A program made the translations under genes and the position numbers. A stretch of DNA of 10,881 nucleotides. Origin: Anaerofilum sp. GTDB lineage: Bacteria; Bacillota; Clostridia; Oscillospirales; Ruminococcaceae. Positions 1 through 7,680 of this stretch are shown piece after piece. The notes below the pieces were generated by a model. That model was given only the letters and a program-made list of their open reading frames with translations. It was not told where the DNA came from and searched no databases. Location of the stretch: positions 1 through 10,881 of the forward strand of contig JAHHUF010000054.1 of NCBI GenBank assembly GCA_020024115.1, read 5' to 3'. The stretch's first letter is position 1. Each line of letters opens with the position of its first letter.

Positions 1-1
1 C

Positions 2-1453
2 AATGTTACATTGCGAAAAAACGGAAAAAAAGCACGCCGTACCATGGTAATTGGTGCCGGTGATGCTGCCTCAATGCTGGTGAATGAAACCTTGAAGGCA
101 CATGATTCTGACATGAATATCATTTGCTGTGTTGACGATGATTTCAGCAAAGTCGGCAGAAATATTTCGGGTATCAAAATTATGGGCACAACCGAAGATA
201 TTCCCGAACTGGTTGAGCAATGTGAAATTGAAAGCATCCTGCTTGCCATTCCCACTTTGAACGAAGAAAACAAAAAGCGAATTTTGCAGATTTGTTCCCG
301 TACCAAATGCAACATGAAAATTATTCCTGACATTGTAAAAATCATCGCTGATGGGCGGGATATTGGCAGCCGCATCCGTGATGTACAGGTGGAGGATTTG
401 CTGGGCAGACCCGAAATTATGCTTTCCAGCTTCACCACAGACCTGATTGCCGACAAAACAATTATGGTAACAGGCGGTGGTGGTTCAATCGGCAGTGAGT
501 TATGCCGCCAGATTGCAGAATGTTCCCCAAAAGCATTGATTATTGTTGATATTTATGAGAACAATGCCTATGCTATCCAACAGGAATTAAAGCGAAAGTA
601 TGGAAAATCTCTCAAACTGGAAGTGCAAATTGCATCGGTGCGTGATTCTCATAAAGTGAACATTCTGTTTGAGCGTTATCATCCTGATGTTGTCTTCCAT
701 GCAGCTGCACACAAACATGTGCCTTTGATGGAGGACAGCCCGGAGGAAGCAGTCAAAAACAATGTTTTTGGCACTTATAATGTTGCCTGTGCTGCTGAAA
801 AATACGGTGCACAGCGTTTTGTATTGATTTCCACCGATAAGGCAGTAAATCCAACTAATGTGATGGGCGCAACCAAACGATTGTGTGAAATGATTGTGCA
901 GTCTTTGGCACAAAAAAGCAACACCACCTTTGTTGCTGTGCGTTTTGGCAATGTGCTTGGCTCAAATGGTTCGGTTATTCCTTTGTTTAAAGAGCAAATT
1001 GAAAACGGCGGCCCTGTCACTGTTACTCACCCTGATATTGTTCGCTTTTTTATGACCATTCCTGAAGCTGTCCGCCTTGTTTTGGAGGCTGGGGCAATGG
1101 GAAAAGGTGGAGAAATTTTCGTTTTGGATATGGGCAAACCTGTCAAAATTTTGGATTTGGCAGAAAACTTAATCAAACTTTCCGGCTTTATCCCCTACAA
1201 AGATATTGACATTCGTTTTACCGGTTTGCGTCCTGGCGAAAAACTCTATGAAGAATTATTGATGGACGAAGAAGGCTTGATGAAAACAGACAACCAGAAA
1301 ATTTTTGTTGGTGCTCCGATTGACCTGAACAAAGACACTTTCTTTGACCATCTTGCTTCACTGAAAAAAATCGCCTATTCCGACAACAGTGAAAATTTAG
1401 TACAGGCATTGCTTGACCTTGTCCCTACTTTTGACCACAAGCCGCACAAGTAA
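2..1453 (+). CDS. Nucleotide-sugar 4,6-dehydratase, CapD/PglF-type, 5' partial
   Basis: Probable UDP-GlcNAc-type (or UDP-sugar) 4,6-dehydratase that makes a 4-keto-6-deoxy sugar nucleotide for surface-glycan synthesis. The frame is open to the left window edge. The first possible start (TTG at 11) has no ribosome binding site, and full-length family members have about 600 residues with four N-terminal membrane helices, so the helices are probably upstream and missing. Counting from that TTG, residues 11-128 form a first Rossmann-like domain (V-I-G-A-G-D at 13-18). The catalytic NAD-binding domain starts near 151 with TGGGGSIGSE (154-163). AAAHKH lies at 231-236 and the active-site segment STDKAVNPTNVMGATKR at 274-290, with T275-D276-K277 and Met285 in place of the usual SDR Tyr, followed by Lys289. 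A Met at this position is characteristic of the PglF/CapD family. The sugar-transferase gene follows in the same operon. The exact product sugar is unknown. Confidence 0.93.
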   Translation, partial: NVTLRKNGKKARRTMVIGAGDAASMLVNETLKAHDSDMNIICCVDDDFSKVGRNISGIKIMGTTEDIPELVEQCEIESILLAIPTLNEENKKRILQICSRTKCNMKIIPDIVKIIADGRDIGSRIRDVQVEDLLGRPEIMLSSFTTDLIADKTIMVTGGGGSIGSELCRQIAECSPKALIIVDIYENNAYAIQQELKRKYGKSLKLEVQIASVRDSHKVNILFERYHPDVVFHAAAHKHVPLMEDSPEEAVKNNVFGTYNVACAAEKYGAQRFVLISTDKAVNPTNVMGATKRLCEMIVQSLAQKSNTTFVAVRFGNVLGSNGSVIPLFKEQIENGGPVTVTHPDIVRFFMTIPEAVRLVLEAGAMGKGGEIFVLDMGKPVKILDLAENLIKLSGFIPYKDIDIRFTGLRPGEKLYEELLMDEEGLMKTDNQKIFVGAPIDLNKDTFFDHLASLKKIAYSDNSENLVQALLDLVPTFDHKPHK

Positions 1454-1474
1454 GCCATAAAGGAGTATCATTTT

Positions 1475-2062
1475 ATGTATCAAAAGAAATGGAAACGAAT
1501 GATTGATATTGTTTTGTCTTTGGGGGGAATTATTGTCCTTTCCCCTTTGATGCTTGTTTTAGCTGTTTTAATCAAGCAGACAAAAGGCCCTATCCTATTC
1601 CGTCAAAAGCGTGTCGGAAAAGACAAAAAGCTGTTTGAAATTTATAAATTCCGCAGTATGTACGCCAACACTCCGCAGGATGTTCCCACGCATTTGTTGG
1701 AAAACCCCGAAAGCAGAATCACCCCTATTGGGCATTTTTTGAGAAAAAGCAGTTTGGACGAGCTGCCTCAGCTATTTAATATTCTCAAGGGAGATATGAG
1801 CATTGTAGGCCCTCGCCCTGCTCTTTGGAATCAGGATGATTTGATTGCAGAGCGTGATAAATATGGTGCAAATGGATGTCTGCCCGGTTTGACAGGATAT
1901 GCACAAATTCATGGCAGAGATGAACTGCCCATTCCATTTAAAGCAAAACTGGACGGTTTTTATGTGCAGCATTTGAGTTTTTATCTGGATGCCAGAATTT
2001 TCCTTGGTACAATTTCCAGTGTTCTCCACAGTGATGGTATTGTGGAAGGCAAACAAAAATAA
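1475..2062 (+). CDS. Small (PglC-like) polyprenyl-phosphate phosphoglycosyl transferase
   Basis: Bacterial sugar transferase that moves a phospho-sugar from a UDP-sugar to undecaprenyl phosphate, the first membrane step of polysaccharide or glycan-chain assembly. At 195 residues it matches the minimal monotopic PglC/EpsL form, not the long WbaP/WcaJ form with extra membrane helices. Residues 8-33 form the hydrophobic re-entrant helix, with the helix-breaking Ser23-Pro24 pair as in PglC. FRQKRVG lies at 42-48, YKFRSM at 57-62, and the catalytic Asp-Glu dyad at D95-E96 within SSLDELPQ. GDMSIVGPRPAL and PGLTGYAQIHGRDELP follow. The start is set by AGGAG at 1461-1465, nine bases before the ATG. 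It lies 21 bases after the dehydratase gene, so the two are co-transcribed and the dehydratase product could be its substrate (inference). A terminator follows immediately. Confidence 0.95.
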   Translation: MYQKKWKRMIDIVLSLGGIIVLSPLMLVLAVLIKQTKGPILFRQKRVGKDKKLFEIYKFRSMYANTPQDVPTHLLENPESRITPIGHFLRKSSLDELPQLFNILKGDMSIVGPRPALWNQDDLIAERDKYGANGCLPGLTGYAQIHGRDELPIPFKAKLDGFYVQHLSFYLDARIFLGTISSVLHSDGIVEGKQK

Positions 2063-2076
2063 TTTCCATTGATTTC

Positions 2077-2119
2077 AAAAGTCACTTTTCTGAGATTGGA
2101 AAGGTGACTTTTCTTTTTT
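2077..2119 (+). terminator. Rho-independent terminator of the polysaccharide operon
   Basis: A stem of about 13-15 base pairs (left arm 2077-2090, starting AAAAGTCACTTT; right arm 2099-2112, ending GGTGACTTTT) includes one G-U pair and a loop of about 8 bases. It is followed by TTTT-C-TTTTTT (2109-2119). It lies 14 bases after the sugar-transferase stop codon and separates that operon from the glycosidase genes. Confidence 0.9.
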
Positions 2120-2135
2120 CAAACATAAAAATCTA

Positions 2136-2154
2136 TTTCAAAACCCTTTTGAAA
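2136..2154. promoter_or_regulatory. Perfect inverted repeat, possible operator
   Basis: TTTCAAAACCCTTTTGAAA is a perfect 8-bp inverted repeat with a 3-base spacer, in the AT-rich gap before the beta-helix glycosidase gene. Its right arm overlaps a possible -35 box (TTGAAA, 2149-2154), which is followed after 17 bases by TACATA (2172-2177). It could be a binding site for a sugar-responsive repressor or activator, but it does not match a CcpA cre site and no regulator gene is visible. It could also arise by chance in AT-rich DNA. Confidence 0.3.
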
Positions 2155-2258
2155 ACTTTTTATCAAAAAATTACATAAACATATATCTTTCCATAAAACA
2201 GGTTAAAAATAGTGCATATAGAAGTCGCTTTTGTGTATCCTCAGCCAGCTTTCGCCTT

Positions 2259-2267
2259 TGATATAAT
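2259..2267 (+). promoter_or_regulatory. Extended -10 promoter element
   Basis: TGATATAAT is a perfect extended -10 element (TG-n-TATAAT). No good -35 box lies at the normal distance, which is tolerated by extended -10 promoters. Transcription from it would start near 2274, giving a leader of about 70 bases before the glycosidase start at 2343. It lies downstream of the terminator, as expected for the promoter of the glycosidase unit. Confidence 0.5.
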
Positions 2268-2328
2268 AAAACAAAGTAATTCTATATCATTCCTCCATCA
2301 CACCCCAAAAAATAATATCCTCTATTGG

Positions 2329-2334
2329 AAAGGA
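2329..2334 (+). promoter_or_regulatory. Ribosome binding site deciding the start at 2343
   Basis: AAAGGA lies eight bases before the ATG at 2343. An in-frame TTG at 2325 is possible, but it would place this Shine-Dalgarno sequence inside the coding region, so the ATG is preferred. Confidence 0.75.
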
Positions 2335-2342
2335 CTGTTTTT

Positions 2343-4139
2343 ATGGAACATTTTAGCCCACAAATTCACATTAACCTGCCAATTCGCAGCGGAAAAACAA
2401 TTTCTGTTGCTGAGTTTGGTGCAAAAACAGAAAAAGATTTTTGCAATACAGAGGCTTTTGGTGCAGCATTAAAATTTTGTCAGGATTATCCCGGTACTGT
2501 GTTGACTGTTCCGCAAGGCATTTATCATTTTTACTCTGCTCCCAGTGACATTCATATCCCTGTCCATAATATAGATGACCTTACCATTGATGGACAAGAC
2601 AGTGAGCTGATTTTTCACACTCCTGTTGCATATTTTGACATTTTAGACTCCCATCGAATCCATCTTCGCAATTTGATTTTAGACTGGGCTTGGGAAGATG
2701 TGCCCCTTGCCAGTGTGGGTGTTGTTCAAACAGTTGCCAATGATGGCGGATGGATGGATGTTCTGTTCCCCGGTTTGCAAAGTGTTCCCGAAAATTTGGA
2801 AATCCGTATTATTGGTCCCTTTGACCCTCGCAGATACACTCCCGGCTGCTCTGGAGGAATTGAGTTCCGCCCCTATATAGATGACCACATTCACCGCACA
2901 GGGGATGAAAAATCCGACGAAGAAATGCAGCATTTGGTGCGGGAATTGAGCAATATTCTGCTGCCTAAAATGGAAAAACAAGCAGATAATATTCTGCGCC
3001 TTTACCTGCGCCGTCCTGAGTGGGCAATCAAACACTTCAAAGCTGGACAGTGCTATAACTTCCGTCATTTTGAATACGACGGTGTAGCCGTGCGTACCTG
3101 CCGCAGCAGTCATATCACTTTAGAGCGTATCACCATTTATGGCTGTCCCGGACACGGATTCCTCAGTAGTGGTGGTGTGCATCATCTGCATTTTGACCAT
3201 TGCAAAATTCAAGCTCGCCCCGGAACCGCCCGCAGTGTATCTATTTCGGTGGACTGTTTACATGTTGGCAATTCTCAGGGATATTTCATCATTGAAGATT
3301 GCGATTTCTCAGGTGCCGGCGATGACTGCATCAACCTGCATGACAATTCAAGTATGGGTGTACGCCGTTTGGACGACCACACCCTGCTGGCATTGCGTGT
3401 GGCAGAAAGTGCATTGCAGTTTGAAAAAGGCAGCAAAATCGAACTGCGAACCCCTGACCTTTCCCCTGTTGGATACACCTCGCAGATTGAGGAGATTACC
3501 TACCAGCCACAAGACCGCACCTGTATTATGAAACTGGCAGACCCTTTGCCTGAAAAATTAGATGACGAAACCGTTATCTTTAATCGTTCTTTCTATACAG
3601 ATTATTACATCATTCGCAACTGCCGCTTCACAAACAACCGTGCCAGAGGTGCATTGCTGCAAGGCAGTCATGGCTTGGTGGAAAACAACTTGTTTGAAAA
3701 CATTCAAGGTGCAGCCATCCAGATTGAAACCGGCTGCGAAAGCCGTTGGAGTGAAGGGCAAGGTGTCACCGACCTGCTGATTCGGAACAATGTCATTCGC
3801 CATTGTGACCTGAATGCTTGGCAGATGGGTGTTATTTATATGGGGGTTTATCTTCCCGGTGGACGCACAGAATATCCTGTTTTTCAAGACATTGAGGTTT
3901 GTGACAACACCATCATAGACTGTCCCCGCTTGGCTGGATTCTTCTCCTCTTGCAAAAATGTTCAGGTGCACCACAACACCATTATCAATGCTGGGCAGTT
4001 GGATTACTCCATCCCCTGCTATGGTTCCAGCACAATGGAAGAACCTATTTATGGTGAGCATTATGAGGGAATTATCCAATTTGCTCACAGCCAAGATTGC
4101 TCTGCACAAGACAACCAGATTTTCAGCACTTTGCTTTGA
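2343..4139 (+). CDS. Right-handed beta-helix glycosidase, GH110-like (alpha-1,3-galactosidase family)
   Basis: Probable exo-glycosidase of 598 residues, close to the roughly 600 usual for GH110 alpha-1,3-galactosidases. There is no signal peptide or membrane segment, so it should act in the cytoplasm on imported oligosaccharides. The N-terminus (V22-A-E-F-G-A-K to VPQGIYHF) is the start typical of pectate-lyase-type beta-helices. The helix core carries SVDCLHV with D304, and GAGDDCINLHD with D327-D328. This D...DD pattern with 23-residue spacing corresponds, from memory of the family, to the acidic active-site residues of GH110. Later segments also resemble GH110: NNRARGALLQ, then VENNLF, then W-S-E-G-Q-G-V-T-D-L-L-I-R-NN. 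GH28 pectin hydrolases share the general D...DD layout but not the second set of segments. The GH16 gene follows after 64 bases. The fold is certain, the family likely, and the substrate (alpha-1,3-linked galactose or another sugar) not shown. Confidence 0.8.
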   Translation: MEHFSPQIHINLPIRSGKTISVAEFGAKTEKDFCNTEAFGAALKFCQDYPGTVLTVPQGIYHFYSAPSDIHIPVHNIDDLTIDGQDSELIFHTPVAYFDILDSHRIHLRNLILDWAWEDVPLASVGVVQTVANDGGWMDVLFPGLQSVPENLEIRIIGPFDPRRYTPGCSGGIEFRPYIDDHIHRTGDEKSDEEMQHLVRELSNILLPKMEKQADNILRLYLRRPEWAIKHFKAGQCYNFRHFEYDGVAVRTCRSSHITLERITIYGCPGHGFLSSGGVHHLHFDHCKIQARPGTARSVSISVDCLHVGNSQGYFIIEDCDFSGAGDDCINLHDNSSMGVRRLDDHTLLALRVAESALQFEKGSKIELRTPDLSPVGYTSQIEEITYQPQDRTCIMKLADPLPEKLDDETVIFNRSFYTDYYIIRNCRFTNNRARGALLQGSHGLVENNLFENIQGAAIQIETGCESRWSEGQGVTDLLIRNNVIRHCDLNAWQMGVIYMGVYLPGGRTEYPVFQDIEVCDNTIIDCPRLAGFFSSCKNVQVHHNTIINAGQLDYSIPCYGSSTMEEPIYGEHYEGIIQFAHSQDCSAQDNQIFSTLL

Positions 4140-4140
4140 C

Positions 4141-4177
4141 TTTTGGTATAGAGTGTTTTTACTATAAACACCAAAAA
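4141..4177 (+). other. Intergenic inverted repeat before the GH16 gene
   Basis: TTTTGGT (4141-4147) pairs with ACCAAAA (4170-4176), and an inner ATAG/CTAT pairing can extend the hairpin. It starts two bases after the glycosidase stop codon and ends just upstream of the GH16 ribosome binding site. No T-run follows on the + strand, so it is a poor terminator. It may tune mRNA stability or expression between two operon genes, or be a protein-binding site. Confidence 0.35.
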
Positions 4178-4185
4178 TAGATATG

Positions 4186-4194
4186 AAAGGAAGG
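4186..4194 (+). promoter_or_regulatory. Ribosome binding site deciding the GH16 start
   Basis: AAAGGAAGG lies nine bases before the ATG at 4204. An in-frame ATG at 4183 has no such site, and using it would put this sequence inside the gene. The 4204 start also gives a clean signal peptide. Confidence 0.8.
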
Positions 4195-4203
4195 TTTTAC
4201 CCC

Positions 4204-7200
4204 ATGCAAAAAATCACACACAAAGTTGTATCTCTCTTGCTTGCTGTTGCCATGCTATCAGGAACAGCTCACCCGCTTTCTGTTTATGCGCAAACCGACT
4301 CAGAAACTTCTGATGATGCTCCAATTGTTGCAGTTGACCCTGCTTCACCCTCTCTCGCTCTTGAGGAACAAACTGAAAAAAAGCAAAATGATACCGCGTT
4401 GGTAGATGCCAATATTTTGGTTGGAAAACAACCCAGCACCAACAGCAAAACACCTGTTTCCGGGGGTGGAGATTCCACCGCTTCCGGTATTTATGTTGAA
4501 AACCCATCTTTTGCTACTGACGATGATATTGGCAACAGTCAGTCAGATGGCTCCAATCATTCCAACACGAAACTGCTTGCCGGTCTGGAAAAAGACGGAG
4601 AACCTGAAAATGGCTGGAAAGACTGGCAAGATGTTTACTTGCAGTATGACTTTGGCAAAGTGCAAGATGTAAAACAAGTTGAACTGTATCGCAACACCTA
4701 CGACCATGCTGTTTCTATTTTTAAAAATGTAAAAGTGGAACTGTCCACAGACCCTGACTTCAAAACTTCCACCATTATTTTCGGTGGACAAACTGGTCAA
4801 GATGTGACGGAATCTCCAGACGCAAAAGGACAGCCTCAAGTGATTATCCCACAGACACCTGTCAAAGCACAGTATATTCGTATTTGGCAAAGAGGTCATT
4901 TCATCCGCAATGTTCCCTTTGGCGGTTGGGAAGGTATGAGCAACGGCATTTTGTTTAATGAAATCAAGGTCATTGCTCCTGTTCCCGAATCCGAAATCCC
5001 CACTCCTCCCCCTGAATCTGATGCACAGAATATTGCTTTGAATAAACTGCCTTATGTTCGCGGTTTGACTCCTACCAATATCCAAGCTATTACAGACGGC
5101 AAAGTGGATACCAACTATGCAGTACACAACAGCATTGGTGAGCGTTGGCTACAATTTGAATACAAAAATCGTTATAATATCAAGCAAATTAAATTCAAAT
5201 TGGAAGAAGGACAATACAAATCTGTCAGCATTTCTATTTCCAACAATCCCACTGCTGACGGCACTGTTGTCTGGAGCCAAAAAGATTGGACACAAGGTTC
5301 CGAGATGATTACCGTTGACCTCAAAAAAGGGCAGCAAGCACAGTATGTACGCTTTACGGTAAACAAAGCAGATGACCAACCTGCAAAATATTCTGAAATT
5401 GAAATTTGGGCTACTGGAACTAATTTTGATGAATCCAAGCCGGAATATGTTGCTCCTGTCTCTAAATATGATACACTTGTATGGAGCGATGAATTTGAAG
5501 GAACCGCTTTGGACCAAAACAAATGGCAGATTATTGATGGCATGGCAAACCATGGTGCTATTTACAACAAACAGGCTGTCAGCGTAAAAGATGGCTGCCT
5601 TGTTTTAAACAGCAAAAACTATGGCACTACAAAAGATTTGATTGATGCTGTCGGCTGGGACCGCTATAAAGAACAAGAGCTTGCTGAACATGTCACTTGG
5701 TCTTCAGGGCGTGTGGAATCCAAAAACAAATTTTCTTTCCAATTTGGTCGTGTAGCCGTCCGTGCAAAGGTCAATGATTCCAAAGGCATTTGGCCTGCAA
5801 TCTGGATGCTTTGTCAGGACGAAACCGGTCACGATGAAATTGACATTTTGGAATATCTGGGTCAAAATTCTTGGGACGCATGGACTACCAATCACTATGG
5901 TATTTTGGGCACCACAAAAGGCTCCCATGGCATTTCCACCAGAAACTATGAGGCATGGTGTCAAGATTTTCATGTATTTGAAGCCGAATGGGACCCCGAA
6001 TCCATCATATTCTATATTGACGGCAAAGAGGTACACCGTACTTCCAAAGAAAAGGATACTCTTGATGCAATGCACACCCGTCCTATGTTTATGATTTTAG
6101 AAACACAGGTTGGCGATGGCTGGGTTGGACATGTTGACTACACAAAACAGGATACCAAACAAGACAGCAACTACTTGATTGACTGGGTGCGTGTATATCA
6201 GAAAAAAGACCAGCCAGTGGCTCGCTTTGATGATATGACAAGCCTGCATAATGGCACTGTCAACGATTCTTATTTCACTGCTCCTATTTCTGCAACAAAA
6301 GGTTTGCAGGAAATTCACCATTCTGAAGATGCCAATACCCCTGTTTGGCAGGATAAAGACAACTTTTTCTATGGTGGTCAGCCCCGTGTGGAAACCGACC
6401 GTGTTTCTGTAACCGAAAATGCAACTGGTGAGCAATCTTTGGTTTATCGTATCCTGCAAGCAAAAGATGTGCATTTAACCACCTACTACCAAACCGTAGC
6501 TGATGGCAACTCTTGGAACAAGGATGGTTGGTATGATGGTATCAGTATCCGCAAGCATTTGAAAGATAATGCAAACATTGACTTCAAAATCTACACTTCT
6601 CCTAATGCAACGGATTGGACTCTTTTTGAAAACACAAAAACCGTAGAAAACTATGTTGATGGTCACCCTGCTTATTCTCGTGTCACCTTTGATGCGTATG
6701 GTTTGCCTGCCGGAACGAACTATATAAAGGTTGTATTTCCGGAGTACAAAGGTGTACAATACAATTTGAAAGACGGTAGTTCAAAAGAAGTTTTGAACAC
6801 AGATATTCAATTGGCAAAGATTACTTTCTTGCAGGAAAAAGCAGGACAAGAACAACAAAACACAAAATTTAATGTTTCAATTCCTAACAACAGTGACCAA
6901 ACCTCTGGTGCAGGTGAATATCATCCATTTGATTCCGTCACCTTGAAAGCTGGTGAGCGAGCAGGCTATCGCTTTGATGGCTGGGTGGTAAAAGAAGGCA
7001 ATGTCACTTTAGATAATGCAGCAAACCCTGTCGCTCATTTTACCATGCCAACCAAAAAGGTTGTAATTGAGGCAAAATGGGCTGCCATTGAGTACACTGT
7101 AAAAGTAGTGGACAGCCATTCAAAAGAATTTGGTCAAGGCAAATATATTGTAGATAATACTGTTACTTTAAAAGCAAATACTCGTGAAGGCTATGATTTT

Positions 7201-7521
7201 AGTGGATGGACTGTAACCGAAGGAAAAGTAACTTTGGACAATGCCAACAGCACCGAAACCACCTTCAAAATGCCTGCTGAGAATGTAACCATTCAAGCAA
7301 ACTGGACAAAGCAATCTGCAAAACCAAATGATTCCAAACCTGCCCCTACCGCAGCTCCTACTCCTGTTTCCCCCACTCCACAACAGCCCCAGCCCAATGC
7401 TCCTTCCAACGCTCCTGTTACAGGTGATTTCTCTAACTGGATGGCTTGGGCAACTGTTATGATGTTGGCAACAAGTGGATTTGTTCTTTCTGCATACAAA
7501 AAATATCGCAAAAACAATTAG
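4204..7521 (+). CDS. Cell-wall-anchored multidomain GH16 endo-glycanase
   Basis: Secreted enzyme of 1105 residues that likely cuts internal beta-linkages of a polysaccharide at the cell surface. Residues 1-29 are a signal peptide (basic MQKITHK, hydrophobic core, cleavage probably after VYA). A disordered acidic stretch follows to about 94. Residues 95-257 and 276-404 are two F5/8-type-C (discoidin-like) carbohydrate-binding domains; the second begins NIALNK. Residues 422-668 are the GH16 catalytic domain: WSDEFEG, WPAIWML (530-536) and DEIDILEYLG with E545 nucleophile, D547 and E550 acid/base. This E-x-D-x-x-E spacing is the beta-bulge form of laminarinase/agarase-type GH16. Residues 670-879 are an unassigned, probably beta-rich region. 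Two InlB-type repeats follow (888-959, 963-1034), then a Pro/Thr linker, A-P-V-T-G-D (1070-1075), a membrane segment (about 1078-1096) and a KKYRKNN tail, as in a sortase signal with a non-Leu first position. Its substrate could be beta-glucan, galactan or mucin glycan. The stop codon overlaps the edge of a MITE-like element. Confidence 0.93.
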   Translation: MQKITHKVVSLLLAVAMLSGTAHPLSVYAQTDSETSDDAPIVAVDPASPSLALEEQTEKKQNDTALVDANILVGKQPSTNSKTPVSGGGDSTASGIYVENPSFATDDDIGNSQSDGSNHSNTKLLAGLEKDGEPENGWKDWQDVYLQYDFGKVQDVKQVELYRNTYDHAVSIFKNVKVELSTDPDFKTSTIIFGGQTGQDVTESPDAKGQPQVIIPQTPVKAQYIRIWQRGHFIRNVPFGGWEGMSNGILFNEIKVIAPVPESEIPTPPPESDAQNIALNKLPYVRGLTPTNIQAITDGKVDTNYAVHNSIGERWLQFEYKNRYNIKQIKFKLEEGQYKSVSISISNNPTADGTVVWSQKDWTQGSEMITVDLKKGQQAQYVRFTVNKADDQPAKYSEIEIWATGTNFDESKPEYVAPVSKYDTLVWSDEFEGTALDQNKWQIIDGMANHGAIYNKQAVSVKDGCLVLNSKNYGTTKDLIDAVGWDRYKEQELAEHVTWSSGRVESKNKFSFQFGRVAVRAKVNDSKGIWPAIWMLCQDETGHDEIDILEYLGQNSWDAWTTNHYGILGTTKGSHGISTRNYEAWCQDFHVFEAEWDPESIIFYIDGKEVHRTSKEKDTLDAMHTRPMFMILETQVGDGWVGHVDYTKQDTKQDSNYLIDWVRVYQKKDQPVARFDDMTSLHNGTVNDSYFTAPISATKGLQEIHHSEDANTPVWQDKDNFFYGGQPRVETDRVSVTENATGEQSLVYRILQAKDVHLTTYYQTVADGNSWNKDGWYDGISIRKHLKDNANIDFKIYTSPNATDWTLFENTKTVENYVDGHPAYSRVTFDAYGLPAGTNYIKVVFPEYKGVQYNLKDGSSKEVLNTDIQLAKITFLQEKAGQEQQNTKFNVSIPNNSDQTSGAGEYHPFDSVTLKAGERAGYRFDGWVVKEGNVTLDNAANPVAHFTMPTKKVVIEAKWAAIEYTVKVVDSHSKEFGQGKYIVDNTVTLKANTREGYDFSGWTVTEGKVTLDNANSTETTFKMPAENVTIQANWTKQSAKPNDSKPAPTAAPTPVSPTPQQPQPNAPSNAPVTGDFSNWMAWATVMMLATSGFVLSAYKKYRKNN
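6865..7305 (+). repeat. Two tandem InlB-type (Listeria-Bacteroides) protein repeats
   Basis: Two repeats of about 72 residues within the GH16 protein, each ending in Trp. They share the pattern VTLKA...R-x-GY-x-F-x-GW-x-V-x-EG-x-VTLDNA...F-x-MP...V-x-I-x-A-x-W (DNA 6865-7080 and 7090-7305). Such beta-grasp-like repeats commonly serve as stalks in wall-anchored proteins and would hold the catalytic part away from the cell wall. Confidence 0.85.
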
Positions 7522-7680
7522 AGTGTGTCTGAAAACCTAGAAATGGACAAATTTTTCGCAGGAAACAAGTAGATGCAAGGCAAAAACACAAAAATCCTTG
7601 CTGGATTCTGTGTATTCTTGACACAGCAGATTTTGTTTATTGTAGAAAAATACAAAAATTTCGACTTTTGGGATAGCCTC
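7521..7680. mobile_element. MITE-like palindromic element flanked by TA
   Basis: A 160-bp non-coding segment begins GAGTGTGTCTGAAAAC and ends CTTTTGGGATAGCCTC. The ends form an imperfect terminal inverted repeat (10 of 16 positions, including terminal GAG/CTC and the AAAA block). TA directly flanks both sides (7519-7520 and 7681-7682), as expected for a TA target duplication. Inside are further inverted pairs: AAATTTTT (7549-7556) with AAAAATTT (7654-7661), AAAATC (7591-7596) with GATTTT (7629-7634), and CTGTGT (7608-7613) with ACACAG (7621-7626) around a 7-base loop. The whole transcript could fold into one long hairpin. No transposase is encoded, so it would have been moved by an enzyme elsewhere. 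The element class (IS630/mariner- or IS5-related) is not determined. Confidence 0.55.

Noticed and set aside
2150..2165. TGAAAACTTTTTATCA as a CcpA cre site
   Set aside because: It has the outer TGAAA...TCA shape but lacks the central CG and the right length of the cre consensus.
2212..2472. Short + strand frame of 86 codons overlapping the start of the beta-helix gene
   Set aside because: It has no ribosome binding site, crosses the promoter and runs into the real gene in another frame.
3558..4109. Open frame of 183 codons on the - strand opposite the beta-helix glycosidase
   Set aside because: Antisense to a gene with clear repeat and active-site motifs, and its product resembles no protein family I know.
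2343..4139. Pectate lyase or GH28 polygalacturonase identity for the beta-helix protein
   Set aside because: The NTDG and RIK-type motifs of GH28 are absent, while the RARG, VENN-x-F and W-S-E-G segments fit GH110 better.
4543..5127. Open frame of 194 codons on the - strand opposite the GH16 gene
   Set aside because: It lies wholly opposite a strongly supported coding region, has no good ribosome binding site and no recognisable domain; it is a shadow of the real gene.
7549..7661. The MITE-like region as a riboswitch or structured non-coding RNA
   Set aside because: The long end-to-end palindrome, TA flanks and lack of a recognisable aptamer core fit a mobile element better.
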